Source: AWTP1-13 sp963770295 (GTDB taxonomy: Bacteria > Pseudomonadota > Alphaproteobacteria > Rhizobiales > Hyphomicrobiaceae). From it: DNA of 64,000 nt. The stretch spans positions 124,001 through 188,000 of the forward strand of contig CAVYPA010000009.1 of NCBI GenBank assembly GCA_963770295.1, given 5' to 3'. Shown one piece after another: positions 50,873 through 58,956 of the stretch. A model generated the notes under the pieces. It saw nothing but the letters and a program-made list of their open reading frames with translations, had not been told where the DNA came from and did no database searches. The first letter of the stretch is position 1, and every line of letters begins with the position of its first letter. The position numbers were made by a program, and so were the translations under genes.

Positions 50873-51166
50873 ATGACGGTCGTTCCGTTTCGAGACCGAC
50901 GCCCGCGGCCGCCCCCCGGGCGGCCCGTCGAACCGCCGCCGGCGCTTGCGCCTGGCTCGATCGTTCTCGCCGCTGGCGAGGAGGACGCCGAGTTCTACCG
51001 TATCCGCGCCCGGCAGAATTGGGCCGTGCTGGCGCTCGTCGTCATCCTGGTGGTGGGAGGGGCCTGGCTCATCGACCGCTTGGCAGCCTTTTCACGCGCT
51101 CTGGCTTGCTATGAGTTCGGACACCGCAACTGCATGCCGCTCAAGATCGACCGGCCGCCGCGCTGA
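50873..51166 (+). CDS. Small single-span membrane protein
   Basis: The 97-residue protein has an Arg/Pro-rich cytoplasmic N-terminus (about 1-45) and one transmembrane helix (WAVLALVVILVVGGAWLID). A short periplasmic tail follows with two cysteines in ACYEFGHRNCMPL that could form a disulfide. The pattern is seen in conserved hypothetical proteins of the class, but no function is known. It converges with the anti-sigma gene. Confidence 0.7.
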   Translation: MTVVPFRDRRPRPPPGRPVEPPPALAPGSIVLAAGEEDAEFYRIRARQNWAVLALVVILVVGGAWLIDRLAAFSRALACYEFGHRNCMPLKIDRPPR

Positions 51167-51223
51167 GCCGGCAAGGTCCGGCGCGCGCTGCCTGGCGGGC
51201 CCACCTTTGGGCTAGCGCTGGGC

Positions 51224-52012
51224 CTAGCCGCCGCTGAGCCCGCCGAGTTGGCCATAAATGCTGCTGGCGAGCTGCATCAGCTCGGTGCGGTCGAGGCGAC
51301 CGGCGAGCGCATAGGCAAGCGAGCGGTCGATCCAATAGAAGGCGGCGCAGTCGCCGCGCTCGGCAAAGCGGAAGGCAGCGTCCGTGAGACCGGCCTCCTT
51401 GCGCACGTAGAGCGTCAGGCGCCGCCCGGTTGCGTCCTCGTACATGAATTGCGCGGCGGCCTGCCCGCGGTCGGGCAATAGCCGGCCGCCGACGAGCTTC
51501 CAGCCATGTCCATTGAGTTCGGGGGCCCGCACGTCCGTGCCAAGGCGGCGCGTCAGCCATTGCACCAAATGTTTTTCCTCCGCGGCACCGACCTCGACGG
51601 GATGGCGCACTTCGGGGACGAACACCTGGTGCGCGCTGAACGCGTTCGCCACGAAGCTCGGCTGGCGCCAGGCCTCCCCGCGACCAAAGGCTGCCACGGC
51701 GTACCCGGCGACGGCGCCGGCGATGAGGAGCGCGACGATGCCGAGCGCCCGCGCCTGGGCGGGCACCCAGCGGCGGCCGCGGCGGGCGGCGCGGGCCGCC
51801 AGCGCGGCCATCCCGGCGGGGATGGGCTCGTCAAGCACGTGAGCGTAGTGTTGCGTGAGGCGGCCGTTGAGATCGGCGATGGCACGCGCAAACCGCAAAT
51901 CCTCGGGGGCCGTCGCCAGCGCCGCCTCGACCTCGGCAGCCTCCTCGCCCACCAGTTCGCCGTCCACGAAGGCGTGCAACTCGACCTCGCTGATGTGTCG
52001 CGCGCCGCTCAC
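51224..52012 (-). CDS. Transmembrane anti-sigma factor
   Basis: The 262-residue protein has an N-terminal cytoplasmic region (VELHAFVDGELVGEEAAEVEAAL, about 1-60) resembling anti-sigma domains, but the HxxxCxxC zinc motif is absent. One transmembrane helix follows (ALGIVALLIAGAVAGYAVAAFG), then a periplasmic domain of about 150 residues. It should hold the adjacent ECF sigma factor at the membrane until an envelope signal arrives. Its GTG start overlaps the sigma stop (GTGA), so the two are made together. Confidence 0.87.
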   Translation of the reverse strand: MSGARHISEVELHAFVDGELVGEEAAEVEAALATAPEDLRFARAIADLNGRLTQHYAHVLDEPIPAGMAALAARAARRGRRWVPAQARALGIVALLIAGAVAGYAVAAFGRGEAWRQPSFVANAFSAHQVFVPEVRHPVEVGAAEEKHLVQWLTRRLGTDVRAPELNGHGWKLVGGRLLPDRGQAAAQFMYEDATGRRLTLYVRKEAGLTDAAFRFAERGDCAAFYWIDRSLAYALAGRLDRTELMQLASSIYGQLGGLSGG

Positions 52013-52533
52013 TTGACCCTCCGCAGGCCGGCATGCTCGGCTTCCGTTTCAAGGCCATAGGCCAGCAAGCTGCGCAACCGGTCGCGTCCACGCGCCAGTC
52101 GGGACATCACGGTTCCTATGGGAATCGACAGCACCTCGGCCGTTTCCGCGTAACTTAGGCCTTCAAGGCCCACCAGCAGCACCACCTCGCGCTGATCGGC
52201 CGTCAATAGCCGCAGCGCCCGATCGAGATCGCCTCCGCTCGCCCCATCCGCCGCCGGCGCCGACTGTTCGGGACCGAGGCTGTCGAGACCGACGTGTGGC
52301 GGCCGGCGCGATCTGCGGCGCAAGCCGTCCACGTGCAGATTATGCAGTATAGAAAACAACCACTTACGCGGACTGTCTCCATCCCGCCATTGCCCCAGAC
52401 GCGACAGCGCGCGCTCGAGCGTATCCTGGATCAGATCATCGGCCTCACCGCTGTCGCCGACCAGGGCCCGCGCGTAACGCCGCAAGCGTGGAATTTCTGC
52501 CGCAACGGCATCCCGGCGAGAGGTCACGCGCAC
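52009..52533 (-). CDS. ECF sigma factor
   Basis: The 174-residue sigma factor has region 2 (LRRYARALVGDSGEADDLIQDTLERAL, PRKWLFSILHNLHVD) and region 4 (LTADQREVVLLVGLEGLSYAETAEVL, PIGTVMSRLARGRDRLR). The GTG at 52533 follows AGGA at six bases; upstream in-frame codons lack family features. A promoter of the GGAATAA-N15-CGTCT type lies 40-70 bases upstream on the same strand, suggesting autoregulation. It is divergent from cytochrome c', a possible target. Confidence 0.92.
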   Translation of the reverse strand: MRVTSRRDAVAAEIPRLRRYARALVGDSGEADDLIQDTLERALSRLGQWRDGDSPRKWLFSILHNLHVDGLRRRSRRPPHVGLDSLGPEQSAPAADGASGGDLDRALRLLTADQREVVLLVGLEGLSYAETAEVLSIPIGTVMSRLARGRDRLRSLLAYGLETEAEHAGLRRVK

Positions 52534-52575
52534 GTCCTTTCCTACTGGCCGGCACCCAGTAGGAGTTATGGCAGC

Positions 52576-52602
52576 AGACGATTGTGGCCTCCAATTTATT
52601 CC
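52576..52602 (-). promoter_or_regulatory. ECF-type promoter upstream of the sigma/anti-sigma pair
   Basis: On the minus strand GGAATAA (52602-52596) and CGTCT (52580-52576) are separated by 15 bases. This matches the layout of autoregulated alphaproteobacterial ECF promoters. Confidence 0.6.
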
Positions 52603-52673
52603 GCAAGACGAATCAAAATAATGTGCGGCCCGAGGCGTTGAAACCGCGCGTCGCCTCGTTAATGTTGGCGCTT

Positions 52674-52692
52674 GCACGAATCCACTTCGTGC
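52674..52692. promoter_or_regulatory. Inverted repeat upstream of cytochrome c'
   Basis: GCACGAA and TTCGTGC are separated by five bases and lie about 75 bases upstream of the cytochrome c' start. It could be an operator or a transcribed hairpin. Confidence 0.4.
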
Positions 52693-52764
52693 GCAACGGG
52701 CGGGCTGCGGAGTGTCCTCGAGGGTTGAGGTTGCCGCGCCGGCAATTTCTCGGGAGGAATCTAC

Positions 52765-53208
52765 ATGCTACGCGTCGTCGCCGCTGCTGCGGCCCTCGCC
52801 ATCGGGGCAACCGTGGTGTTTGCCCAGAATGCTGCCGTCATCGACCAGCGCAAACAAGCCATGAAGGCGTTTGGCGGTGCGGCCAAGAGCAACGGTACCA
52901 TGGCCAAGGGTGATGCTCCCTTCGACCTCGCCAAGGCGCAGGAGTCGCTGAAAACAATTCAGGCCAAGGCCGCCGAGGTCAAGAACCTCTTTCCCGATGA
53001 CTCCAAGACAGGTGAAACCGACGCCCTGCCGGAGGCTTTCGCCAACAAGTCCGACCTGATGGCGAAGTTCGACAAACTGGCCGCCGACGCCAAGGCCGCC
53101 GAGGCCGCGATCAAGGACGAGGCGAGCTTCAAGGCCGAGTGGCCGAAAGTGACGAGCAACTGCGGCGGTTGCCACAAGGCCTACCGCAAACCCCCGCCGC
53201 AAAAGTAG
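52765..53208 (+). CDS. Cytochrome c' family protein
   Basis: The 147-residue precursor has a signal peptide (to about VVFAQ), a helical body and a C-terminal CGGCHKAYR heme site, the position typical of class II cytochromes c'. Such proteins bind NO or transfer electrons in the periplasm. The strong GGGAGG site precedes the ATG. It is divergent from the ECF sigma gene across 230 bases and ends at an 11-bp terminator hairpin. Confidence 0.92.
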   Translation: MLRVVAAAAALAIGATVVFAQNAAVIDQRKQAMKAFGGAAKSNGTMAKGDAPFDLAKAQESLKTIQAKAAEVKNLFPDDSKTGETDALPEAFANKSDLMAKFDKLAADAKAAEAAIKDEASFKAEWPKVTSNCGGCHKAYRKPPPQK

Positions 53209-53270
53209 CCCGCGGGCCGCCTGTGGTCTTTCACCGTTCGGAAGCCGCCGGCAGCAAGGCTCCAATACCC

Positions 53271-53299
53271 AAGCGCGCGAGCCGGCCTCGCGCGCTTTT
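53271..53299 (+). terminator. Intrinsic terminator after cytochrome c'
   Basis: An 11-bp perfect stem (AAGCGCGCGAG with CTCGCGCGCTT) and a five-base loop run into TTTTG. Confidence 0.8.
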
Positions 53300-53344
53300 G
53301 TGTATGGTGGCGATCGGTATGGTCGCGCCACGGACGGAGGCCAC

Positions 53345-54271
53345 ATGCGCCTAAGCAGGATCGTCATGGCGCTGGCGCTTCTGCTCGTTGCCGGCGCCGG
53401 CCTGTTCTACGTGCTCACTATGCCGAAGGCGGCCGTGACCGGCGCGCTGCCCCCGCGCACCGCCGATCTCGCGAACGGCGAGACCATGTTCAACGCCGGG
53501 GGTTGCGCCTCCTGTCACGCCATTCCCAAGCAGGAGGACACCCGACGGCTCGGCGGCGGGCTCGCCCTCAACACCGCGTTTGGACGCTTTTATGTGCCCA
53601 ACCTGTCGTCCGACGCCGCGCATGGCATCGGCGCGTGGTCGGAAGAAGCCTTCGTCAATGCCATGCTGCGCGGCATCGGACGCAACGGCGAACACCTCTA
53701 CCCGGCTTTTCCCTATACCTCCTATCAGCGCATGAAGCTCGACGACGTACGCGACCTGTTTGCCTTTTTGCGCACACTGCCGCCCGACGCGACACCCAGT
53801 CGGCCGCACGAGTTGCCGTTCCCCTTCAACGTGCGACGCGGGCTGGGCCTGTGGAAGCTGCTCTATCTCGACGGCAAGATGTTTGTGCCCGATCCGTCCA
53901 GAAGCGCCGCGCTCAATCGCGGTGCCTATCTCGTCGAGGGACCATCGCATTGCGCGGAGTGCCACAGCGGCCGCAACATCCTGGGCGGCATCATCCCCGA
54001 GCAGCGCTTCGCCGGCGGCCCCGATCCCGAAGGCAAAGGCTTCATTCCCAATATCACGCCCGGCGAAAACGGCCTCAGCGCCTGGTCCGACAAGGATATC
54101 GCCTATCTGCTCGAGACGGGGACCACGCCGGACTACGATTCGGTCGGCTCGAGCATGGCCGATGTGGTGATCAACACCGGCAAGCTGCCGGCGCCGGATC
54201 GCGAAGCCATGGCGGCCTATCTGAAGACCTTGCCGCCGCGCGCGGGCAAGGCGCGAGCCAAAAAACCTTGA
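53345..54271 (+). CDS. Diheme c-type cytochrome
   Basis: The 308-residue protein has an N-terminal membrane anchor or signal (IVMALALLLVAGAGLFYV) and two cytochrome c domains with heme sites CASCH (near residue 57) and CAECH (near residue 204). This two-heme form often serves membrane-bound alcohol/aldehyde dehydrogenases or molybdenum hydroxylases of the IorAB type. The hydroxylase in this window is 40 kb away, so pairing is only a possibility. The ATG at 53345 directly precedes the hydrophobic segment. Confidence 0.9.
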   Translation: MRLSRIVMALALLLVAGAGLFYVLTMPKAAVTGALPPRTADLANGETMFNAGGCASCHAIPKQEDTRRLGGGLALNTAFGRFYVPNLSSDAAHGIGAWSEEAFVNAMLRGIGRNGEHLYPAFPYTSYQRMKLDDVRDLFAFLRTLPPDATPSRPHELPFPFNVRRGLGLWKLLYLDGKMFVPDPSRSAALNRGAYLVEGPSHCAECHSGRNILGGIIPEQRFAGGPDPEGKGFIPNITPGENGLSAWSDKDIAYLLETGTTPDYDSVGSSMADVVINTGKLPAPDREAMAAYLKTLPPRAGKARAKKP

Positions 54272-54439
54272 GCGGCGCGCGCGTGGCGCCGCCACACGCG
54301 CCACCGCGACAGCGGGCGCGCCCAGGCGCCGTTGCTCGCGAGGGCCAATGACGTCAGGCCGCTGGCCGAGGTCGCGGCAATAGTGCAGGCTCCTTGGCGC
54401 GCTTCCCGTCTCGACCCTTTGCCAGCAAGGACCCACGCC

Positions 54440-55720
54440 ATGTTGCTGCAGGCCCAAAGCGCAATTGGCATCCTGGCGCTGCCGCTGATCGCCTGGGCGC
54501 TGTCGGAAAAACGCCGGGCCCTGCCACTCCACCGGCTGGCACGGATCGTGCTCGCTGGCACCGCTCTGCAGCTCGCCATCGCCGCGATCATGCTCAACGT
54601 GCCGGCCTCGCGCGCCCTGTTCGACTGGGCCGCCGGTCTGGTCGCGGCCCTGCAAGTAGCCACCAATGCCGGCGTGCGGCTGGTGTTCGGTTACGTCGCC
54701 GGCGGCCCGGCACCTTTTGCCGTCAGCCAGCCCCAGAACAGTTTCATTCTGGCCTTCCAGGCCTTGCCGCTGATCCTCCTCATCAGTGCGCTGTCGCGCC
54801 TGCTCTATCACTGGGGCGTGCTGCAGTGGGTGGTGCGCTGGATCGGCCGCGGCCTGCAATTGATCCTTGGCGTCAGCGCTCCCGTTGGCATCTCGGCGGC
54901 CGCCAACATTTTCGTCGGCATGGTCGAGGCACCCCTGCTGGTGCGGCCCTATCTCGCGCACATGAGCCGCGGCGGCCTGTTTGCCACAATGACGGTCGGC
55001 ATGGCCGGCGTCGCCGGCACCGTCCTCGCCCTCTATGCCTCAGTATTGGAGTCGGTGCTGCCGGGTGCGGCCGGCCATCTGATCGTTGCCTCCGTTATCA
55101 GCGTGCCGGCCGCCCTGATGCTCGCGGAGCTGATGGTGCCGCAAGGCATCGACACCGGCGCGGCCGAGCCCGCCGCCGACATCCTCATCGATGACCCGCC
55201 GCAGTCGAGCATGGATGCGATCGCGCAAGGTACGCGCGAGGGCGTCGAGCTCCTCGTCAACGTCACGGCGATGCTGATCGTCATCGTCGCCTTGGTGGCG
55301 CTCGCCAATCAACTTCTCGCCCTCGTCGGCCGCCCGTTTGGCCTCAGCGTCACGCTCGAACAGATGTTGGGCTGGGCCTGTGCTCCCTTGGCCTGGCTGC
55401 TCGGCATTCCGTGGTCGGAGAGCATCACCGCGGGCAGCTTGCTCGGCGTAAAGACCGTCCTCAACGAATTCATCGCCTATCTGCAGCTCGCCGGCAGCGC
55501 CGGCGAAGCGCTCTCGCCGCGCTCGCGCCTGATCCTGACCTACGCCCTGTGCGGCTTTGCCAATCTGGGGAGCCTCGGCATCTTGATCGGCGGCATGGTG
55601 GCGATGGTCCCGGCGCGCCGCACCGAGATCGTGAGCCTCGGCGCCCGCACGCTGATCTCGGGCACGCTTGCCACCTTGATGACGGCGGCGGTCGTCGGCG
55701 CCCTGACGCCGCCCCCCTGA
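54440..55720 (+). CDS. Concentrative nucleoside transporter (NupC/CNT family)
   Basis: The 426-residue membrane protein has about ten helices and the CNT pattern: SRALFDWAAG, then FGYVAGG, VSAPVGISAAANIFVGMVEAPLLVRPYL, and later GSLLGVKTVLNEFIAYLQL and YALCGFANLGSLGI. It should import nucleosides with H+ or Na+. The internal Gly-X-X-Glu motifs contacting substrate are present (VEAPLL and VLNEF). The ATG at 54440 gives the usual length. No salvage enzymes lie next to it. Confidence 0.92.
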   Translation: MLLQAQSAIGILALPLIAWALSEKRRALPLHRLARIVLAGTALQLAIAAIMLNVPASRALFDWAAGLVAALQVATNAGVRLVFGYVAGGPAPFAVSQPQNSFILAFQALPLILLISALSRLLYHWGVLQWVVRWIGRGLQLILGVSAPVGISAAANIFVGMVEAPLLVRPYLAHMSRGGLFATMTVGMAGVAGTVLALYASVLESVLPGAAGHLIVASVISVPAALMLAELMVPQGIDTGAAEPAADILIDDPPQSSMDAIAQGTREGVELLVNVTAMLIVIVALVALANQLLALVGRPFGLSVTLEQMLGWACAPLAWLLGIPWSESITAGSLLGVKTVLNEFIAYLQLAGSAGEALSPRSRLILTYALCGFANLGSLGILIGGMVAMVPARRTEIVSLGARTLISGTLATLMTAAVVGALTPPP

Positions 55721-55878
55721 GCAGGAGGTGCGCCTGCCGAATTCGGGGGTGGCATCGGGCCGCGCCGGCCATGAGCCTTTGCATGCCGTCATTGGCCGGC
55801 ATGGGCAATTGGCGCCCTTCCCACCGGGGCGAAGCGAGGGCACCCTGCAGCCACGATCGATGATTGGAGGAGCGCATC

Positions 55879-56661
55879 ATGACGAAAAAACAGCTGGCCG
55901 TGATCACCGGCGGCGCCAGCGGCATCGGCGAGGCAACGGCCCGGCGTTTTGCCGCCGACGGCTATACCGTCGCCATTCTCGACCAAAACCAGGAGGCGGG
56001 TGCGGCGGTGGCGGGGTCGCTTGGCGGCAGCGGCAATTTTTACGCCTGCGATGTTACCGATGCCGGGCTGCTGGAGTCCTTGGCGGCCAGGGTCGCGGCC
56101 GAGCTCGGCCCCGCCGATGTGCTCGTCACCTCGGCCGGGCTCATTCCCAATAGCGAAGGCATCATGGACATGGACATGGCGGCGCACGACCGCATGTGGC
56201 AGGTCAACTACAACGGCACGGTGCACGCCTGCCGGTCCTTCGCCCGCCAGATGATTCCGCGGCAGCGCGGTGCCATCGTCACCCTCGGCTCCATTAACAG
56301 CCGCATGCCGCTGCCGATTCCAGCCTACAACATGGGCAAGGCGGCCATCGAGCGGTTGACGCAGCTCTTGGCCGTCGAACTCGGCCGGTACGGCATTCGA
56401 GTCAACAGCGTGGGGCCGACCTACGTGATGACGCCGCCGCTGCGCGCCAAGGTCGCATCCGGGCAACGCGACTTGAACAAGATCATGGCGGTGCATGCGC
56501 TCAAGCAGTTGCCGGAGCCCAAAGACATTGCCAACGCCATCGCCTTCCTGTGCTCGGACGCCGCCGCCACCATCACGGGCATCCTGCTGCCCGTCGACGC
56601 CGGTTGGCTCGCCGGCGTCAGCTACCGCACCTACGCCGGTGGCGTGCCATGGCAGGAGTGA
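55879..56661 (+). CDS. SDR family oxidoreductase
   Basis: The 260-residue short-chain dehydrogenase/reductase starts LAVITGGASGIGEATARRF, carries the catalytic S...YNMGKAA group near residue 155 and ends with LPVDAGWLAG. The usual NNAG is replaced by TSAG (near residue 85), an uncommon variant that may affect the active-site lattice. The ATG has GGAGG nine bases upstream. The substrate is unknown, and there is no operon partner. Confidence 0.88.
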   Translation: MTKKQLAVITGGASGIGEATARRFAADGYTVAILDQNQEAGAAVAGSLGGSGNFYACDVTDAGLLESLAARVAAELGPADVLVTSAGLIPNSEGIMDMDMAAHDRMWQVNYNGTVHACRSFARQMIPRQRGAIVTLGSINSRMPLPIPAYNMGKAAIERLTQLLAVELGRYGIRVNSVGPTYVMTPPLRAKVASGQRDLNKIMAVHALKQLPEPKDIANAIAFLCSDAAATITGILLPVDAGWLAGVSYRTYAGGVPWQE

Positions 56662-56815
56662 CGGCCGACGCGAGCCGCGGGTGGTCGCCGCCCCGACGGC
56701 GACAGGGTGCGGCGCTCGGCTCAGGCCGCACTTGGCGCGCACGTCCCAATCGCAAGTCCGCCGCGGCGATCCGGTCTCCGCTATGTCCGCTCACTTGTCT
56801 TGGGGCCGCGCAGCC

Positions 56816-58024
56816 CTAGCGGACGTTGCCGCAAAAGCGCTGAATGCGCTTGCAGGCTTCCTCCAACACGTCGAGCGAGGTGGCGTAGGAAATGCGGAAG
56901 AACGGGCTCATGGCAAAGGCCGAACCGTGCACGCAGGCGACGTCCTCCTCCTCCAGCATGGCCAGCACGACGTCCTCATCGGTGCTGAGCTTGCTGCCCT
57001 TGCCCGAGGTCTTGCCGATCAGCCCCTCGCAGGAGGGATACACGTAGAAGGCCCCCTGCGGCTTCGGGCACTTCAGGCCCTTGGCTTGGTTGAGCATGGA
57101 GACCACCAGGTCGCGCCGCTCCCGGAACGCCTGATTGTTGCGGGCGATGAAGTCCTGCGGGCCGTTGAGGGCCTCGACGGCGGCCCATTGTGTGATCGAG
57201 GACGGATTGGATGTCGACTGCGACTGTAGCTTGCACATGGCCTTGATGAGGGGCTCGGGGCCCGCACCGTAGCCAAGTCGCCAACCGGTCATGCAATAGG
57301 TCTTGGACAGACCGTTGAGCGTCAGCGTGCGCTCATAGAGGCCAGGCTCGACCTGCGCCGGCGTATAGAACTTGACCTCGTCATAGACGAGGTGCTCGTA
57401 CATATCGTCGGTCAAAACCCACACGTGCTTGACCTTGGGCTGCATCAGCACGTCGGTCAAGGCTTTGAGCTCGGCCTTGGAATAGGCCGCTCCCGTCGGA
57501 TTGCACGGCGCATTGAACACGAACCACTTGGTCTTCGGCGTGACGGCGCGCTCGAAGGCCTCCGGCTGCAGCCTGTAGCCGTCCTCGAGCCGGCACGGGA
57601 CAAACACGGGCTTGCCGCCAGCCAGCAGCACGATGTCGGCATACGACACCCAGCAGGGCGCCGGGATCACCACCTCATCGCCCGGATTGAGCGTGGCCAC
57701 CAGGGCGTTGTAGAGCACCTGCTTGCCGCCGGTGCCCACCGACACCTGCGAGGGGCGATATTCGAGGCCGTTCTCGCGCTTGAACTTGGCAACGACGGCC
57801 GCCTTCAACTCCGGAATCCCGTCGACGTCGGTGTATTTGGTCTTGCCCTCGTGCAAGGCCTTGACGGCGGCCTGCTTGATGTTCTCGGGCGTATCGAAGT
57901 CGGGCTCACCGGCAGAGAGCGAAATGACGTCGCGACCTTTGGCCTGCAGCTCGCGCGCTTTGGTCGCCATGCCGATGGTCTGGGACGGCTGGATGCGGTT
58001 CAGGCTATCGGCGATGAAGCCCAT
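56816..58024 (-). CDS. Aspartate aminotransferase, class I (I-beta type)
   Basis: The 402-residue PLP enzyme shows SAGEPDFDTP near residue 37, a cofactor-binding VSVGTGGKQVLYNAL, NAPCNPTGAAYSK, LTDDMYEHLVYD and the lysine in LNGLSKTYCMTGWRLGY (near residue 240), followed by SNPSSITQWAA. It interconverts aspartate/glutamate and their keto acids; prephenate aminotransferase activity is common in this alphaproteobacterial group. It is divergent from the GST gene. Confidence 0.92.
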   Translation of the reverse strand: MGFIADSLNRIQPSQTIGMATKARELQAKGRDVISLSAGEPDFDTPENIKQAAVKALHEGKTKYTDVDGIPELKAAVVAKFKRENGLEYRPSQVSVGTGGKQVLYNALVATLNPGDEVVIPAPCWVSYADIVLLAGGKPVFVPCRLEDGYRLQPEAFERAVTPKTKWFVFNAPCNPTGAAYSKAELKALTDVLMQPKVKHVWVLTDDMYEHLVYDEVKFYTPAQVEPGLYERTLTLNGLSKTYCMTGWRLGYGAGPEPLIKAMCKLQSQSTSNPSSITQWAAVEALNGPQDFIARNNQAFRERRDLVVSMLNQAKGLKCPKPQGAFYVYPSCEGLIGKTSGKGSKLSTDEDVVLAMLEEEDVACVHGSAFAMSPFFRISYATSLDVLEEACKRIQRFCGNVR

Positions 58025-58191
58025 GGCTGCCTCGTTTGACTGCGATTTTGGCGCCGCGATGCGCAAACGGCGCGCAAACTACGCTGCAATGCCCGCAAAG
58101 TCAAGGGATATGTGTCGATCTCCGATCGGCAAGGGTGAATATCCGAAAAAGCCTAGCCTCGTGCTATCACTGCCGCCGAGGAGAAGCCCCT

Positions 58192-58953
58192 ATGCGCCAG
58201 CCTGCCAGCCCCGTCACCGTCATCGGCGGACCCGTTTCGCCCTTCGTGCGCAAGGTGCTGGCGGTGTGCGAGGCAAAGGGCGTGCCCTACAGGCTCGATC
58301 CGATTGTTCCCTTTTTCGGCGATGACGGCTTCAGCGCCATTTCGCCGCTGCGGCGCATCCCCGTCTATATCGACGATGCGGTCACGCTCTGCGACAGCAC
58401 CGTCATCTGCGAATATCTCGAGGATCGCTATCCGACGCCACGCCTGTTGCCCTCCGGTCCCGCCGCCCGCGCGCAGGTCCGCTGGGTGGAGGAGTTTGCC
58501 GACACGCGGCTTGCCGACGTCTGCATTTGGCGCATCTTCTACCAGGCGGTCATCCTGCCCTTCGTCTTCGGCAAAGAGCGTGACAAGGCGAAGATCGCCA
58601 CGACGGTGGCCGAGGATCTGCCGCAGGTGCTCAGCTACCTGGAAGGGATGGCGCCGGCCGAAGGGTTCCTGGCCGGTGAGCTGTCGCTCGCGGATATCGC
58701 GGTGGCCGTGGTGTTCGCCAATCTCACGTGGGCGCGGGTCTTCCCCGAGGCGAGACGCTGGCCGAAAACGCTGGCGTGGGTCGAACGCACCACCCTCACG
58801 CCCGGCCTCGCTAAAATCACCGGGCTCGCCGCGCGGTTGATGCAGACGCCAACGGCCCAGCATCGCAGCACTCTTGCCGACCTGGGCGTTGCCTTGACGG
58901 ATACCAGTTTCGCTGCGGTCGCACCCCGACCCGGCGTGATGCCGCTGGGCTGA
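58192..58953 (+). CDS. Glutathione S-transferase family protein
   Basis: The 253-residue protein has an N-terminal thioredoxin-like domain (VTVIGGPVSPFVRKV, LRRIPVYIDD, LCDSTVICEYLE) with the catalytic Ser in the SPF motif. A helical C-terminal domain includes FLAGELSLADIAVAVVF. About 30 extra residues at the C-terminus are unusual. The gene ends three bases before the GTG start of the carrier gene, so the two are likely co-transcribed. Confidence 0.88.
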   Translation: MRQPASPVTVIGGPVSPFVRKVLAVCEAKGVPYRLDPIVPFFGDDGFSAISPLRRIPVYIDDAVTLCDSTVICEYLEDRYPTPRLLPSGPAARAQVRWVEEFADTRLADVCIWRIFYQAVILPFVFGKERDKAKIATTVAEDLPQVLSYLEGMAPAEGFLAGELSLADIAVAVVFANLTWARVFPEARRWPKTLAWVERTTLTPGLAKITGLAARLMQTPTAQHRSTLADLGVALTDTSFAAVAPRPGVMPLG

Positions 58954-58956
58954 GCG

